The notes below the pieces were generated by a model that was not told the DNA's origin, did no database searches, and saw nothing but the letters and a program-made list of their open reading frames with translations. Made by a program: the position numbers and the translations under genes. From assembly GCF_017921975.2 (NCBI RefSeq), contig NZ_JAGEMO020000016.1:1-64000 (forward strand): a stretch of DNA of 64,000 nucleotides, given 5' to 3'. The DNA is from Hymenobacter terricola (lineage in GTDB: Bacteria; Bacteroidota; Bacteroidia; Cytophagales; Hymenobacteraceae). Positions 16,796 through 24,229 of the stretch are shown piece by piece. Positions within the stretch are counted from its first letter, which is position 1; each line of letters starts with the position of its first letter.

Positions 16796-18133
16796 CTAAC
16801 GCCCAGCGGCTAAGGTTTCGGCCGTTTGCCGGGCGTAGCGCACGCAGTCGGGCACGCTCACGCCGGCCCGCCAGTTGGCCACCGTCACGATGTTGGCCCC
16901 GGCCAGGGCTTCGGCCGCGTGGTGTGCCCCCGTTATGTGCGCGTCGAACTGCGGAATGCTGTGGGACCACGCGAAGCGTCCCTGCCAGCGCGGCGCGCCG
17001 GCGATGCCGTAGAAACGGCTCAATTCGGCGTGCACGGCGGCTTTTTGCGCGGCTTCGGATTCGCGGGCGGCTTCCGCGTATTGCGCCCCGCCCACAAACG
17101 TGGTGAACAGCACCTGCCCGGCCGGCACCCGCTCCGGGTAAATGCTGCTGGTCCAGATGGAGCCGGCCGCGTAGGTGCCCTCCACCTTGGGATTGAGCGC
17201 CCCAAAACCATTGAGCGGGTGCGCCACGGCGGTCCGGTCGTAGGCCGAATACACGGCGCTCATCGGCGGGTACTGCACGGCCGCCAAAGCAGTTGCCGCT
17301 TGCGGAAACAAGGTTTCCAGCAGGGGAGCGGCGGCATAGGCGGGCAGGGCCAGGGCCAAATGAGTGTAACCCGGAGCCGCTTCCAGGCCCTGCCGCTCGG
17401 TGAGTTCTACCTGATACGTGCCGTCAGCGGCGCGGGAAATGGCGCTGACGGCCGCGCCCGCCTGGTAGTTCGTGAGCTTGGCCGCCAGCGTGTCGGTGAT
17501 GGTTTGAATGCCGGTTTTGAGCGTGATGATGCGGCGGCGCGCGGCCCCTTTGCTCGTCTTGGCAAAGCCGCGCAGCACCGAGCCGTACTGCTGCTCCAGC
17601 GCCGGCAGCTGCGGAAAGGTTTTGTTGATGAGCAGCTGCTCCGGGTCGCCGGCGTAGATGCCGGCCATGAACGGGTTCACGGCGTAGTCCAAGATTTCGG
17701 GGCCGAAGCGGCGGCGGAAAAAATGCGCCACGGTTTCCGTGGGGTCAATGGGTTCGGCGGGTTTGCGGAATTCTTTCAGCAGCTGCCACTTGGCTTTCAG
17801 GCTGAAAAAGCCGTTGGTGAGCAGGCTGGGGGGCGAGCTGGGCATAATCTGGTAGCGGCCGTCGCGCAGCACGTAGCGGTGCTGGCTCACGGCGGCGGCG
17901 TCCTGAATCTGGTCGCTCAGGCCGAGGTCGGCCAGCAGCTCGGCCAGCTCGGAGCTTAGTTGCAGGGAGTTGGGGCCGGTTTCGAGCAGGTAGCCTTCCG
18001 GCGTGGCCCAGCTGCGCAGGTTGCCGCCGGGCCGGGCGTCGGCCTCAAATAAGTCGTAGGCCACGCCCGCCTGTTGCAGGTACCAGGCCAGGGTGAGGCC
18101 GCTGATGCCGCCGCCGATGATGGCAATTTTCAT
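16796..18133 (-). CDS. hemY: protoporphyrinogen oxidase
   Basis: This 445-residue FAD enzyme oxidises protoporphyrinogen IX (or coproporphyrinogen III) in heme synthesis. The FAD fold starts at once: KIAIIGGGISGLTLAWYLQ (2-20), followed by FEADARPGGNLRSW, a central VNPFMAGIYAGDPEQL segment and the C-terminal ANWRAGVSVPDCVRYARQ that closes the FAD site. Start at 18133 (MKIAII) is clear. The 5' end faces the divergent HAD gene, 70 nt away. Some groups use hemG for this protein. Whether it is the O2-using or coproporphyrin type cannot be told. Confidence 0.92.
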   Translation of the reverse strand: MKIAIIGGGISGLTLAWYLQQAGVAYDLFEADARPGGNLRSWATPEGYLLETGPNSLQLSSELAELLADLGLSDQIQDAAAVSQHRYVLRDGRYQIMPSSPPSLLTNGFFSLKAKWQLLKEFRKPAEPIDPTETVAHFFRRRFGPEILDYAVNPFMAGIYAGDPEQLLINKTFPQLPALEQQYGSVLRGFAKTSKGAARRRIITLKTGIQTITDTLAAKLTNYQAGAAVSAISRAADGTYQVELTERQGLEAAPGYTHLALALPAYAAAPLLETLFPQAATALAAVQYPPMSAVYSAYDRTAVAHPLNGFGALNPKVEGTYAAGSIWTSSIYPERVPAGQVLFTTFVGGAQYAEAARESEAAQKAAVHAELSRFYGIAGAPRWQGRFAWSHSIPQFDAHITGAHHAAEALAGANIVTVANWRAGVSVPDCVRYARQTAETLAAGR

Positions 18134-18190
18134 AAAGTCGATGCGCGAGTGGGGCTGCAAAGTTAGTTTCGCCGTCCTGCGGGCCGCCCG

Positions 18191-18198
18191 TAGCTTTG
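18191..18198 (+). promoter_or_regulatory. -7 promoter box of HAD phosphatase gene
   Basis: TAGCTTTG is an exact TAnnTTTG match, with five bases between it and the ATG at 18204. This predicts a leaderless or nearly leaderless mRNA. Confidence 0.6.
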
Positions 18199-18203
18199 CT
18201 GCA

Positions 18204-18719
18204 ATGACAACAAAAAACAAAGCCGTTTTTCTGGACCGCGACGGCGTGCTGAACGAGGAAATCGGAACCTACGTCTGGGAGCCCGCGAAATTCATCATCT
18301 GCCCCGGCGTGCCCGAAAGCCTGGCCCGCCTCAAAGCGGCTGGCTACCTGCTCATCGTCGTCACTAACCAGGCCGGTATCGCCAAAAAGCTCTACACGGC
18401 TACCGAAGTCCGCGCCTGCCACGCCAAGCTGCAAGCTGCCTGCGACGATGCCATCGACGCGCTCTATTTCAGCGATGCGCACCCCAGCGTGAGCGACTCC
18501 ATCCTGCGCAAACCCGAATCGGGCATGTTGGAAAAAGCCACCGCCCGCTTCAACCTCGACGTAAATCAGTGCTGGATAGTGGGCGACCGGCTGCGCGACA
18601 TGGAAGCCGGGGCCAATGCCGGCGTACGCGGTATTCTGGTGGGAGAGGAGGAGGGGGTGGATTTCGCGCCGCATGTGGCAGACTTGCGGGCGGCCACGGC
18701 TGTTATCTTAGGCCAATGA
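18204..18719 (+). CDS. HAD-IIIA phosphatase, GmhB-like
   Basis: This 171-residue HAD phosphatase has the nucleophile motif FLDRDGVLN (Asp11 and Asp13), motif II VVTNQAGI, Lys in RKPESGM and motif IV VGDRLRDMEAGANAG. The order and size match D-glycero-D-manno-heptose-1,7-bisphosphate 7-phosphatase (LPS heptose pathway) and histidinol-phosphatase relatives. The GmhB zinc loop with its cysteines is missing: here it reads DAHPSVSDSILRKP. The substrate is therefore uncertain. The stop overlaps the next start (ATGA), so the two genes are coupled. Confidence 0.85.
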   Translation: MTTKNKAVFLDRDGVLNEEIGTYVWEPAKFIICPGVPESLARLKAAGYLLIVVTNQAGIAKKLYTATEVRACHAKLQAACDDAIDALYFSDAHPSVSDSILRKPESGMLEKATARFNLDVNQCWIVGDRLRDMEAGANAGVRGILVGEEEGVDFAPHVADLRAATAVILGQ

Positions 18720-19129
18720 CAGCCACCGAAAACAAGCCGAAATGGATAGCCTGGAACCGCAACACCTTGTTCCTGATAGCGTGTATTATCCTGGGGCAGG
18801 CAGTGTTTTATTTCACCACCACGGCCAATAGCAAGCGCGAAATCGAACGCTACAAAGCCCTGCAAATAGCCGGCCGCGTAGATAAAGTCCTGTCCTATTC
18901 CCGTGGCATTCAGAAGGTGAAGCTGGCCACTGGCGAAACGCAGGCGCTGGCTCTGACCACCGCCGGGCAGCAATACATTCAGGTGGGTGATTCGGTGGTG
19001 AAAGAAGCTGGCAGCGAAAACATCACCACTTATCGCCGATTCCCAGCTTATACCGAGGTGTCCGTTTTTGGCCCGAATGCCACTGATAATACGGGCTTTA
19101 TCAAGCGCTATCAAATTAAGCGGCCATAG
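18716..19129 (+). CDS. membrane-anchored protein of unknown function
   Basis: This 137-residue protein has one membrane helix (about 14-33, LFLIACIILGQAVFYF) after a short charged N-terminus. A small soluble domain follows with GRVDKVLSYSRGIQKVKLATGE and GDSVVKEAGSENITTYRR, which look like beta strands. It overlaps the HAD stop by 4 nt and is probably co-translated. I recognise no family. A similar small domain with GDSVxKxxxS is common in uncharacterised Bacteroidota proteins. Confidence 0.75.
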   Translation: MTATENKPKWIAWNRNTLFLIACIILGQAVFYFTTTANSKREIERYKALQIAGRVDKVLSYSRGIQKVKLATGETQALALTTAGQQYIQVGDSVVKEAGSENITTYRRFPAYTEVSVFGPNATDNTGFIKRYQIKRP

Positions 19130-19199
19130 TAGCCGTTCGGGAAGTTGTGTAAAACTTATTTAGCCGTCATGCCTCGGCTGCGCTCGGCATGATGGACAC

Positions 19200-19242
19200 A
19201 AAAAAAGGCCGGGCTCCCGCGTGGGAGGCCGGCCTTTCTATT
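19200..19242. terminator. terminator hairpin
   Basis: AAAAAAGGCCGG pairs with CCGGCCTTT, and the CTCCC/GGGAG core continues the stem. The A-rich left side gives a T-tract on the minus strand, so it ends the small lipoprotein gene (19259-19414). It may also stop the plus-strand transcript. A short inverted repeat GTCATGCC/GGCATGAT at 19166-19193 just before it looks like a reduced family-1 palindrome. Confidence 0.75.
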
Positions 19243-19258
19243 TCAAAACCCGAATGCG

Positions 19259-19414
19259 CTACTGGCGCGGAGCCGGCGCGGCCGTGCTGGCCGTGATGGG
19301 CGAGGAAACACGGTTGGCTTCCTTGGTGCTGCTGTAGGCGGGGCACTTCTGGCGGTTGCAGGCGCCGAGCGTGAGGGCAGCACCGGCGGCGGCGAGCAGA
19401 ACAAACTTTTTCAT
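19259..19414 (-). CDS. 51-residue lipoprotein
   Basis: The short frame starts with MKKFVLL, has a hydrophobic Ala/Leu stretch and a lipobox LGAC at residues 16-19. A 32-residue mature part follows with a second Cys (RQKCPAYSS) and a Pro/Ala-rich tail. A terminator lies 17 nt past the stop. Tiny Bacteroidota lipoproteins with a CPAY motif are common; no function is known. Signal peptide, lipobox and terminator together make it a likely real gene despite its size. Confidence 0.75.
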   Translation of the reverse strand: MKKFVLLAAAGAALTLGACNRQKCPAYSSTKEANRVSSPITASTAAPAPRQ

Positions 19415-19511
19415 AATTTATATAAAAACGGGTGAGGGGTTACGGGGGTTGGGCTTCAAAGATAAGCAACTGGCCCTATATTTTGCTACACTACCAAACG
19501 CTGAAATTGGA

Positions 19512-20909
19512 TTATTGGTATCCAAGGATTTTCATCATGCTGGCGGCTTCCTGCTGCGGCGCAAATACCGTATCCGTCAGCGTGCCGTCGGCGGCGCGGT
19601 CGAGGATGATGTGCTGGGGGGCGGGGATGAGGCAGTGCTTGATGCCGCCGTAGCCGCTCAGGCTCTCCTGGTAGGCGCCGGTGTGGAAGAAGCCCACGTA
19701 GAGCGGCTGGGCATCGGCGGGCTTTCGCTCGGGCAGGAAGGTCTGGTAGATGTGCTTCTCGGAGTTGTAGTAGTCCTGCGAGTCGCAGGTGAGGCCGCCG
19801 AGCTGAATCTTTTTGTATTGCTTCTCCCAGCCGTTGAGGGCCAGCATGATGAAGCGCTGGTTCAGGGCCCAGGTGTCGGGCAGGTTGGTGATGAACGAGC
19901 CGTCAATCATGTACCAGAGCTCCTTGTCGTTTTGCAGCTTCTCGTCGAGAATGCTGTAGATGGTGGCCCCGCTTTCGCCCACCGTGAAGATGCCGAACTC
20001 GGTGAAGATGTGGGGCTCGGGCACGCCTTCCTGGGCGCAGATGCGCTGGATGGTGCGCAGGATTTCGGCCACCATGTAGGGGTAGTCGTACTCGGCCTGG
20101 ATGCTGGTTTGGATGGGCAGCCCGCCGCCGATGTCGATGGTGGTGAGGGTGGGGCACACCTTGCGCAGCTCGCAGTACTTGTGCACGAAGCGGCTCAGCT
20201 CGGACCAGTAATAGGACGTGTCCTTGATGCCCGTGCTGATGAAGTAGTGCAGCATGGTGAGCGTGAAGCGCGGGTCGTCCTTGATGCGCTGCTCGTAGAT
20301 GGGGACGGCGTCGGCGTAGCGCACGCCCAGGCGCGAGGTGTAGAACTGGAAGCGCGGTTCCTCGTCCGAAGCCAGACGCATGCCCATGTTCACGTTTTCG
20401 CGCACGTGGTCGTGGTAATAGTCGATTTCGTTAGGCGAATCGATGATGGGCATGCAGTTCACGAACCCGTCGTTAATCAGGTCGGCAATCTCCTTCTTGT
20501 AAGCCTCGGGCTTGAAGCCGTTGCAGATGATGTGCTTCTGCTTGTCGACCTTGCCCTGGGCGTGCAGGTTGCGGATGATGCTGATGTCGAACCACGACGA
20601 GGTTTCGAGGTGGATGTCGTTTTTCAGGGCCTCTTCGAGCACGAAGCGGAAGTGCGACGACTTGGTGCAGTAGGCGTAGGAGTAGGCCCCGGTGTAGCCG
20701 GTTTCCTGGATGCCGTCGGCAAACCATTGCTTGGCCCGCTGAATCTGGGAGCTGATTTTGGGGAGGTAGGTGAGGCGGAGCGGGGTGCCGTATTTCTCCA
20801 CGAGACTCATTAAGTCGATGTCGTGGAAGCGGAGCTCGTGGGCCTGGACGGTGAAATCGGCCGTGGGAAAATCGAAGGTTTGGGAAATGAGGTCGTGGTA
20901 CGTATCCAT
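19512..20909 (-). CDS. speA: arginine decarboxylase
   Basis: This 465-residue PLP enzyme of the alanine-racemase-fold decarboxylases converts arginine to agmatine for polyamine synthesis. AYCTKSSHFRFV contains the PLP lysine (Lys83). TIDIGGGLP (about 264-272) is the glycine loop binding the phosphate, and TEFGIFTVGESG is another active-site stretch. It is shorter than E. coli SpeA (about 650 residues) and fits the Bacteroidota form of about 465. It is divergent from the arginase-type gene, with 403 nt between them. The mRNA leader should contain a family-2 palindrome, since a TACTTTTG box lies at 21039-21046. Confidence 0.93.
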   Translation of the reverse strand: MDTYHDLISQTFDFPTADFTVQAHELRFHDIDLMSLVEKYGTPLRLTYLPKISSQIQRAKQWFADGIQETGYTGAYSYAYCTKSSHFRFVLEEALKNDIHLETSSWFDISIIRNLHAQGKVDKQKHIICNGFKPEAYKKEIADLINDGFVNCMPIIDSPNEIDYYHDHVRENVNMGMRLASDEEPRFQFYTSRLGVRYADAVPIYEQRIKDDPRFTLTMLHYFISTGIKDTSYYWSELSRFVHKYCELRKVCPTLTTIDIGGGLPIQTSIQAEYDYPYMVAEILRTIQRICAQEGVPEPHIFTEFGIFTVGESGATIYSILDEKLQNDKELWYMIDGSFITNLPDTWALNQRFIMLALNGWEKQYKKIQLGGLTCDSQDYYNSEKHIYQTFLPERKPADAQPLYVGFFHTGAYQESLSGYGGIKHCLIPAPQHIILDRAADGTLTDTVFAPQQEAASMMKILGYQ

Positions 20910-20910
20910 A

Positions 20911-21012
20911 AGTGGTTGTCAGTTGCTAGTTGTCAGCTGTTAGGTGCGGTTGTTGCCGCCGGACGAGAAAAATGTCCAACAACTGACAACGAGCAACCAA
21001 CAACTAACAGAA
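20911..21012. repeat. palindromic intergenic element, family 2, copy a
   Basis: The left part has TTGTCAGTTGCTAGTTGTCAG and the right part CAACAACTGACAACG and CAACAACTAACAG, so the two halves can pair imperfectly over about 30 bp. The core resembles TTGTCAGTTGTTAG, found again at 21181, 33525, 43312 and 47500. It lies between the speA start and its putative promoter, hence in the mRNA leader. Confidence 0.75.
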
Positions 21013-21038
21013 ATCCCCGACCTTTACGGCGGGCGGGA

Positions 21039-21046
21039 CAAAAGTA
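21039..21046 (-). promoter_or_regulatory. -7 promoter box of speA
   Basis: TACTTTTG on the minus strand is an exact TAnnTTTG match, 129 nt upstream of the speA ATG. It implies a leader of about 125 nt containing the palindrome at 20911-21012. Confidence 0.5.
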
Positions 21047-21180
21047 CCGCCGGGGTTAGGATATTGGCCGGGAACCGTTCGTTGTTCCTGCATTACCTCG
21101 CCCTGCATCGTGACGATGGAATAGGTAGCGACTTGGCTACGGCAGAATCTTCTGCCGCAAGGCAGCGCTCGAAGTTTTTC

Positions 21181-21262
21181 AGTGAACAGTTATCAGTGAA
21201 CAGTTAACAGCCATACTCCCCGTGAGCCAACTGCTAACTACTAACTGCTAACTGCTAACTGA
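21181..21262. repeat. palindromic intergenic element, family 2, copy b
   Basis: CAGTTATCAGTGAACAGTTA on the left pairs imperfectly with the repeated CTAACTGCTAACTG block (four short CTAACT-type units) on the right. It ends 50 nt before the arginase-type ATG and should be in its leader. The rest of the 20910-21312 gap shows no gene. Confidence 0.7.
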
Positions 21263-21312
21263 AGAATTTGGAACGATGCCGCCAACCTGCTATCCCCAAT
21301 TCCCACCCGCCG

Positions 21313-22287
21313 ATGAAACGCATCAAATTACTGGAAGTCCGCTCCGAGCTGGGGGCGGGTACCCGCGGGGCCGGCATGGGCATCGACGCCCTGCGCGTGG
21401 CCTGCCTCAACAAGGGCTCCGACTATTTCCGCCGGTTCAACTCCGTGGTTGTGCCCGATTTGAACCACGTCCTGTTCGACAAAACGCCCTTTCCCTTCGC
21501 CAAGCACATCGACGCCATTTACACGGTGCAAAAGGGCATTGCCAGCACCGTGGAGCAGACGCTGCGCTTCGGCGAGTTCCCCATTGTGCTGGCCGGCGAC
21601 CACAGCAGCGCCAACGCCACCATTGCCGGCATCAAGGCCGCGTATCCGCAGAAAACCCTGGGCGTGATTTGGATTGATGCCCACGCCGACATTCATTCGC
21701 CCTACACCACGCCCAGCGGCAACGTGCACGGCATGCCCCTGGCCGCCGCGCTGGGCCTCGACAACCTGGCCCACCAGCGCAATATCCCCGACGCGGAAAC
21801 CGTCTTCTTCTGGCGCCGCCTCCAGAACCTGGCCGAGCCCGGCCCCAAGCTGCTGCCCGAGCACCTGGTGTACGTGGTGGTGCGCGACACCGAGGAGGAG
21901 GAAGACGCCATCATCGCCGAGCTGGGCATTAAGTGGGTAAAGCTGCCCGAAATCAAGGAAAAAGGCTCGCGCCAACTCAGCCGCGAGATTTACGAGCACC
22001 TGCGCTTTTGCGATTTGGTGTACATTTCCTTCGATGTCGACAGCCTCGATTCGAGCTTCAGCATCGGCACGGGCACGCCCGTGGAGGACGGCCTCTACCT
22101 CTCCGAAGCCGAAAACCTGTGCCAGGACCTGCTGGAAAACGACCGGGTGGTGTGCTTCGAGATGGTCGAAATCAACCCCACGCTGGATAACGGGAATACG
22201 ATGGCGAAGAATGCCTTTAATATTCTGGAAAAGGCTACCGAGGCCATTGAGCGGCGGCTGCGGTTGGATGAGGTGGTGAGTCGGTAG
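21313..22287 (+). CDS. arginase-family ureohydrolase (arginase or agmatinase)
   Basis: This 324-residue binuclear-manganese hydrolase has the metal ligands His97 (GDHSSA), Asp122, His124 and Asp126 (WIDAHADIH), and Asp241 and Asp243 (SFDVDSLD). The substrate loop PSGNVHGMPLA resembles arginase (SGN-x-HGMP) more than classical agmatinase. The gene lies head to head with arginine decarboxylase, which would fit agmatine hydrolysis to putrescine and urea. Substrate is therefore open: arginase by motif, agmatinase by context. Start at 21313 (MKRIKL) follows a family-2 palindrome. Confidence 0.88.
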   Translation: MKRIKLLEVRSELGAGTRGAGMGIDALRVACLNKGSDYFRRFNSVVVPDLNHVLFDKTPFPFAKHIDAIYTVQKGIASTVEQTLRFGEFPIVLAGDHSSANATIAGIKAAYPQKTLGVIWIDAHADIHSPYTTPSGNVHGMPLAAALGLDNLAHQRNIPDAETVFFWRRLQNLAEPGPKLLPEHLVYVVVRDTEEEEDAIIAELGIKWVKLPEIKEKGSRQLSREIYEHLRFCDLVYISFDVDSLDSSFSIGTGTPVEDGLYLSEAENLCQDLLENDRVVCFEMVEINPTLDNGNTMAKNAFNILEKATEAIERRLRLDEVVSR

Positions 22288-22318
22288 CGCGTGGAAGCAA
22301 AAAAGCCGGCCATTGGCA

Positions 22319-22326
22319 TACCTTCG
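22319..22326 (+). promoter_or_regulatory. possible -7 promoter box of SMI1/KNR4 gene
   Basis: TACCTTCG differs from TAnnTTTG by one base and lies 29 nt before the ATG at 22356. Confidence 0.35.
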
Positions 22327-22355
22327 AATCACATAAGGTTGATGGTTCCTTTGAA

Positions 22356-22856
22356 ATGCAAGATTTCAACAACAAATTAGCCGAAGTGCTCAGCGTGCTA
22401 TCCCAGTTTTGGCTAAATCAATCCATTGTATCGCCCGCATCAGAATTACAGTATGTGCGAGCAGTATCTCAGGAAAAAGGAATAAAACTGCCAGCTGATT
22501 TTGAGCAGTTTTATTGCTCATTAAATGGAATGCCTGCTATTGCTCCACATGACATGGACAGTGAGGGATACGCTTTCTGGCCAATTGAACAGTTACGCCC
22601 CGTCCAAAAGGAGTGGGTTGTGATAACGGCAGAAGCCGCAACAGTGGAATTTGCTACAGCCGTAATATTTGTTGATTATCTGATAAGCTGTTGGGAATAC
22701 GGGTTTATGCCAAATGAGAGTGGAGAAGGTTACCGAATAGGTATTTTGGCATCTGGCAATGAATTCAAGGTAATCTCCGCATCGTTAGTGGAGTTTTTAA
22801 ATTTATATATGCTGGATGCTGATGTGCTATATGATTGGAAAAATCCCTTTGCTTAG
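22356..22856 (+). CDS. SMI1/KNR4 (SUKH) family protein
   Basis: This 166-residue protein fits the SUKH fold: LQYVRAVSQEKGIKLPADFEQFYCSLNGM (early helices and the LP-x-D-x-x-x-x-Y motif), GYAFWPIEQLRPVQ, VIFVDYLISCWEYGF and a C-terminal SLVEFLNLYM. SUKH proteins often act as immunity partners of polymorphic toxins. No toxin gene is adjacent here. Base composition is clearly AT-richer than the arginase gene before it, which suggests recent acquisition. It may be an orphan immunity gene. Confidence 0.75.
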   Translation: MQDFNNKLAEVLSVLSQFWLNQSIVSPASELQYVRAVSQEKGIKLPADFEQFYCSLNGMPAIAPHDMDSEGYAFWPIEQLRPVQKEWVVITAEAATVEFATAVIFVDYLISCWEYGFMPNESGEGYRIGILASGNEFKVISASLVEFLNLYMLDADVLYDWKNPFA

Positions 22857-22977
22857 TCAGGAGATGAATAAACTTTCATCTGTCAAAACAGCTTTACCAG
22901 CCATTTGAACTAGTTTTAACACGCGCTTATTTCTCATTTGCCAAGAGAAGTTAGGTGTTCATACCACCTTCTTCTTT

Positions 22978-23016
22978 GAAACCCTGACCGTGTCACCGGC
23001 CAGGGTTTCGTCTTTT
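22978..23016 (+). terminator. intrinsic terminator
   Basis: GAAACCCTG pairs with CAGGGTTTC, with GCCGG/CCGGT-like pairing inside, followed by GTCTTTTT. It would end the SMI1/KNR4 transcript about 120 nt after its stop. The 22857-22977 stretch shows nothing else. Confidence 0.7.
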
Positions 23017-23085
23017 TAGGGGCTAGCCGAGGTGAGGTGGAATAACCGTGCGCTGCGGCGAAGACAGAAGGCCGGGGAGGAGCCT

Positions 23086-23355
23086 GAAGGTTTGGGCTGC
23101 GGAACGCGGGCCCGCGCTGCGGCGGGAAGGTTTGTGGTGCGGAGGAAAGGTTTGGGCTGCGGAGCGAAGGAATGTTGTGCCGAAGCCGTTGGCGGGTGGT
23201 GCGCAACCGCTGGCGGCCGTGCGCAAGCCGGGGCGGGGCTGTCGAAGCCGTTGGGTGGTGGTGCGCAGCCGTGGGCGGGCGGTGCGCAACGGTTGGCGAG
23301 GCTGCCGAAGCCCCTGGCGGGCGTGCGCAGCCCCGGGCAGCCGTGCCGACGGCAG
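23086..23355. repeat. 21-nt tandem repeat array 2
   Basis: From 23177 to 23342 eight units of 20-22 nt follow, starting GTGCGCAA, GTCGAAGC or TGCCGAAGC and ending in GGCGG-type sequence. Before them, three units share GAAGGTTTGGGCTGCGGA. Units are degenerate and GC-rich. Read on the minus strand, one frame gives a loose 7-residue pattern (x-N-G-F/C-x-x-P). The array ends about 90 nt before the start of the second helical-protein gene (23445), mirroring array 1 upstream of the gene at 8203-8904. Confidence 0.75.
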
Positions 23356-23405
23356 TAGCCGGCCCCGGAAAGCCCCCATAAGCCCGACAATACCGAAATA
23401 TTCGC

Positions 23406-23413
23406 TACGTTTG
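23406..23413 (+). promoter_or_regulatory. -7 promoter box of helical protein gene B
   Basis: TACGTTTG is an exact TAnnTTTG match between the repeat array and the gene, 31 nt before the ATG at 23445. It places the array upstream of, not inside, the transcript. Confidence 0.5.
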
Positions 23414-23444
23414 ACGCATACATCTACCCCTAACGCTCAGCGAC

Positions 23445-24149
23445 ATGGACAACAACAAGCTCGACGCCCAACTGCGGCGCGACACCGCCACCGCCAACGG
23501 CCTGCAAGCCGACCTGGACCACTACACCGCCCTGGAAGACGACCTCGCGCCCCTGCGCACCGAGCACGCCGCCAACCTGGCCCAGGCCCGCCTGCTGGAA
23601 GACGCCGTGATGGGCGACGAGAGCGGCACCGCCACCGAGCAAAAAACCAGCGCCAAAGCCCTGCTCAAGCCTCTGGCCTTCCGCCTGGCCGCCGCCCTGC
23701 AAGGCTACGCCGCCAGCAAAACCAACCAGGACGAGGACCTGGCCGGCCGCGTGCGCTACGGCCGCTCCGAAATTGCGAAGGCCGGCGATGCCAGCTTTGC
23801 CACCATCGTCGGGGCGCTGCTAAAGGAGGCCCAGCCCCTGGCCGCCCCGCTGGCCAAGCGCGAGTTCACGGCCGCCGACCTGGCCGAGGCCACCCGCCTG
23901 CTGGCCCGCTTCGAGCAGAAGCACGCCAGCCAGCGCCTGACCACCGTGGACGGCAGCACCGACCGCAAAACCCTCATCGCCCTGTTGCGCCGCAACACCA
24001 ACCTCATCAAGGAAATGCGTACCCAGCTCAAGGCCTACCAGAACTCGCCCACCAAGCACGAGGTCTGGCTGCGCTTCCAGGGCTACACCAAGCTCATCGT
24101 CCTCGGCGGGGGCGGCCCGAAAGGCGACACGACGCCCAAGCAGCCGTAA
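23445..24149 (+). CDS. helical protein of unknown function, paralogue B
   Basis: This 234-residue, highly charged helical protein has no signal peptide, no cysteine and no membrane segment. The plan matches the product at 8203: N-terminal helical region, SAKALLKPLAFRLAAALQGYA helix, RVRYGRSEIAKAGDASF, then EFTAADLAEATRLLARFEQ opening the C-terminal half, and a tail with LRFQGYTKLIV. Both genes are preceded by a 21-nt repeat array. A terminator follows at 24171. Similarity is by eye and weak at the residue level. No known domain was recognised; a structural or scaffold role is only a guess. Confidence 0.75.
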   Translation: MDNNKLDAQLRRDTATANGLQADLDHYTALEDDLAPLRTEHAANLAQARLLEDAVMGDESGTATEQKTSAKALLKPLAFRLAAALQGYAASKTNQDEDLAGRVRYGRSEIAKAGDASFATIVGALLKEAQPLAAPLAKREFTAADLAEATRLLARFEQKHASQRLTTVDGSTDRKTLIALLRRNTNLIKEMRTQLKAYQNSPTKHEVWLRFQGYTKLIVLGGGGPKGDTTPKQP

Positions 24150-24170
24150 GCCCGCGCCGCTACAGAAACA

Positions 24171-24201
24171 GAAAGCCCCGCCAGTAGCCGGCGGGGCTTT
24201 T
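24171..24201. terminator. terminator hairpin at right end of helical protein gene
   Basis: AAAGCCCCGCC pairs with GGCGGGGCTTT around a 7-nt loop, followed by TCTTG. It serves the gene ending at 24149 and perhaps also the convergent HerA transcript ending at 24230. Similar GCCCCGCC hairpins occur at 27342 and 29201. Confidence 0.85.
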
Positions 24202-24229
24202 CTTGTAGCTGGAGTTGTCTCAAATTGGA

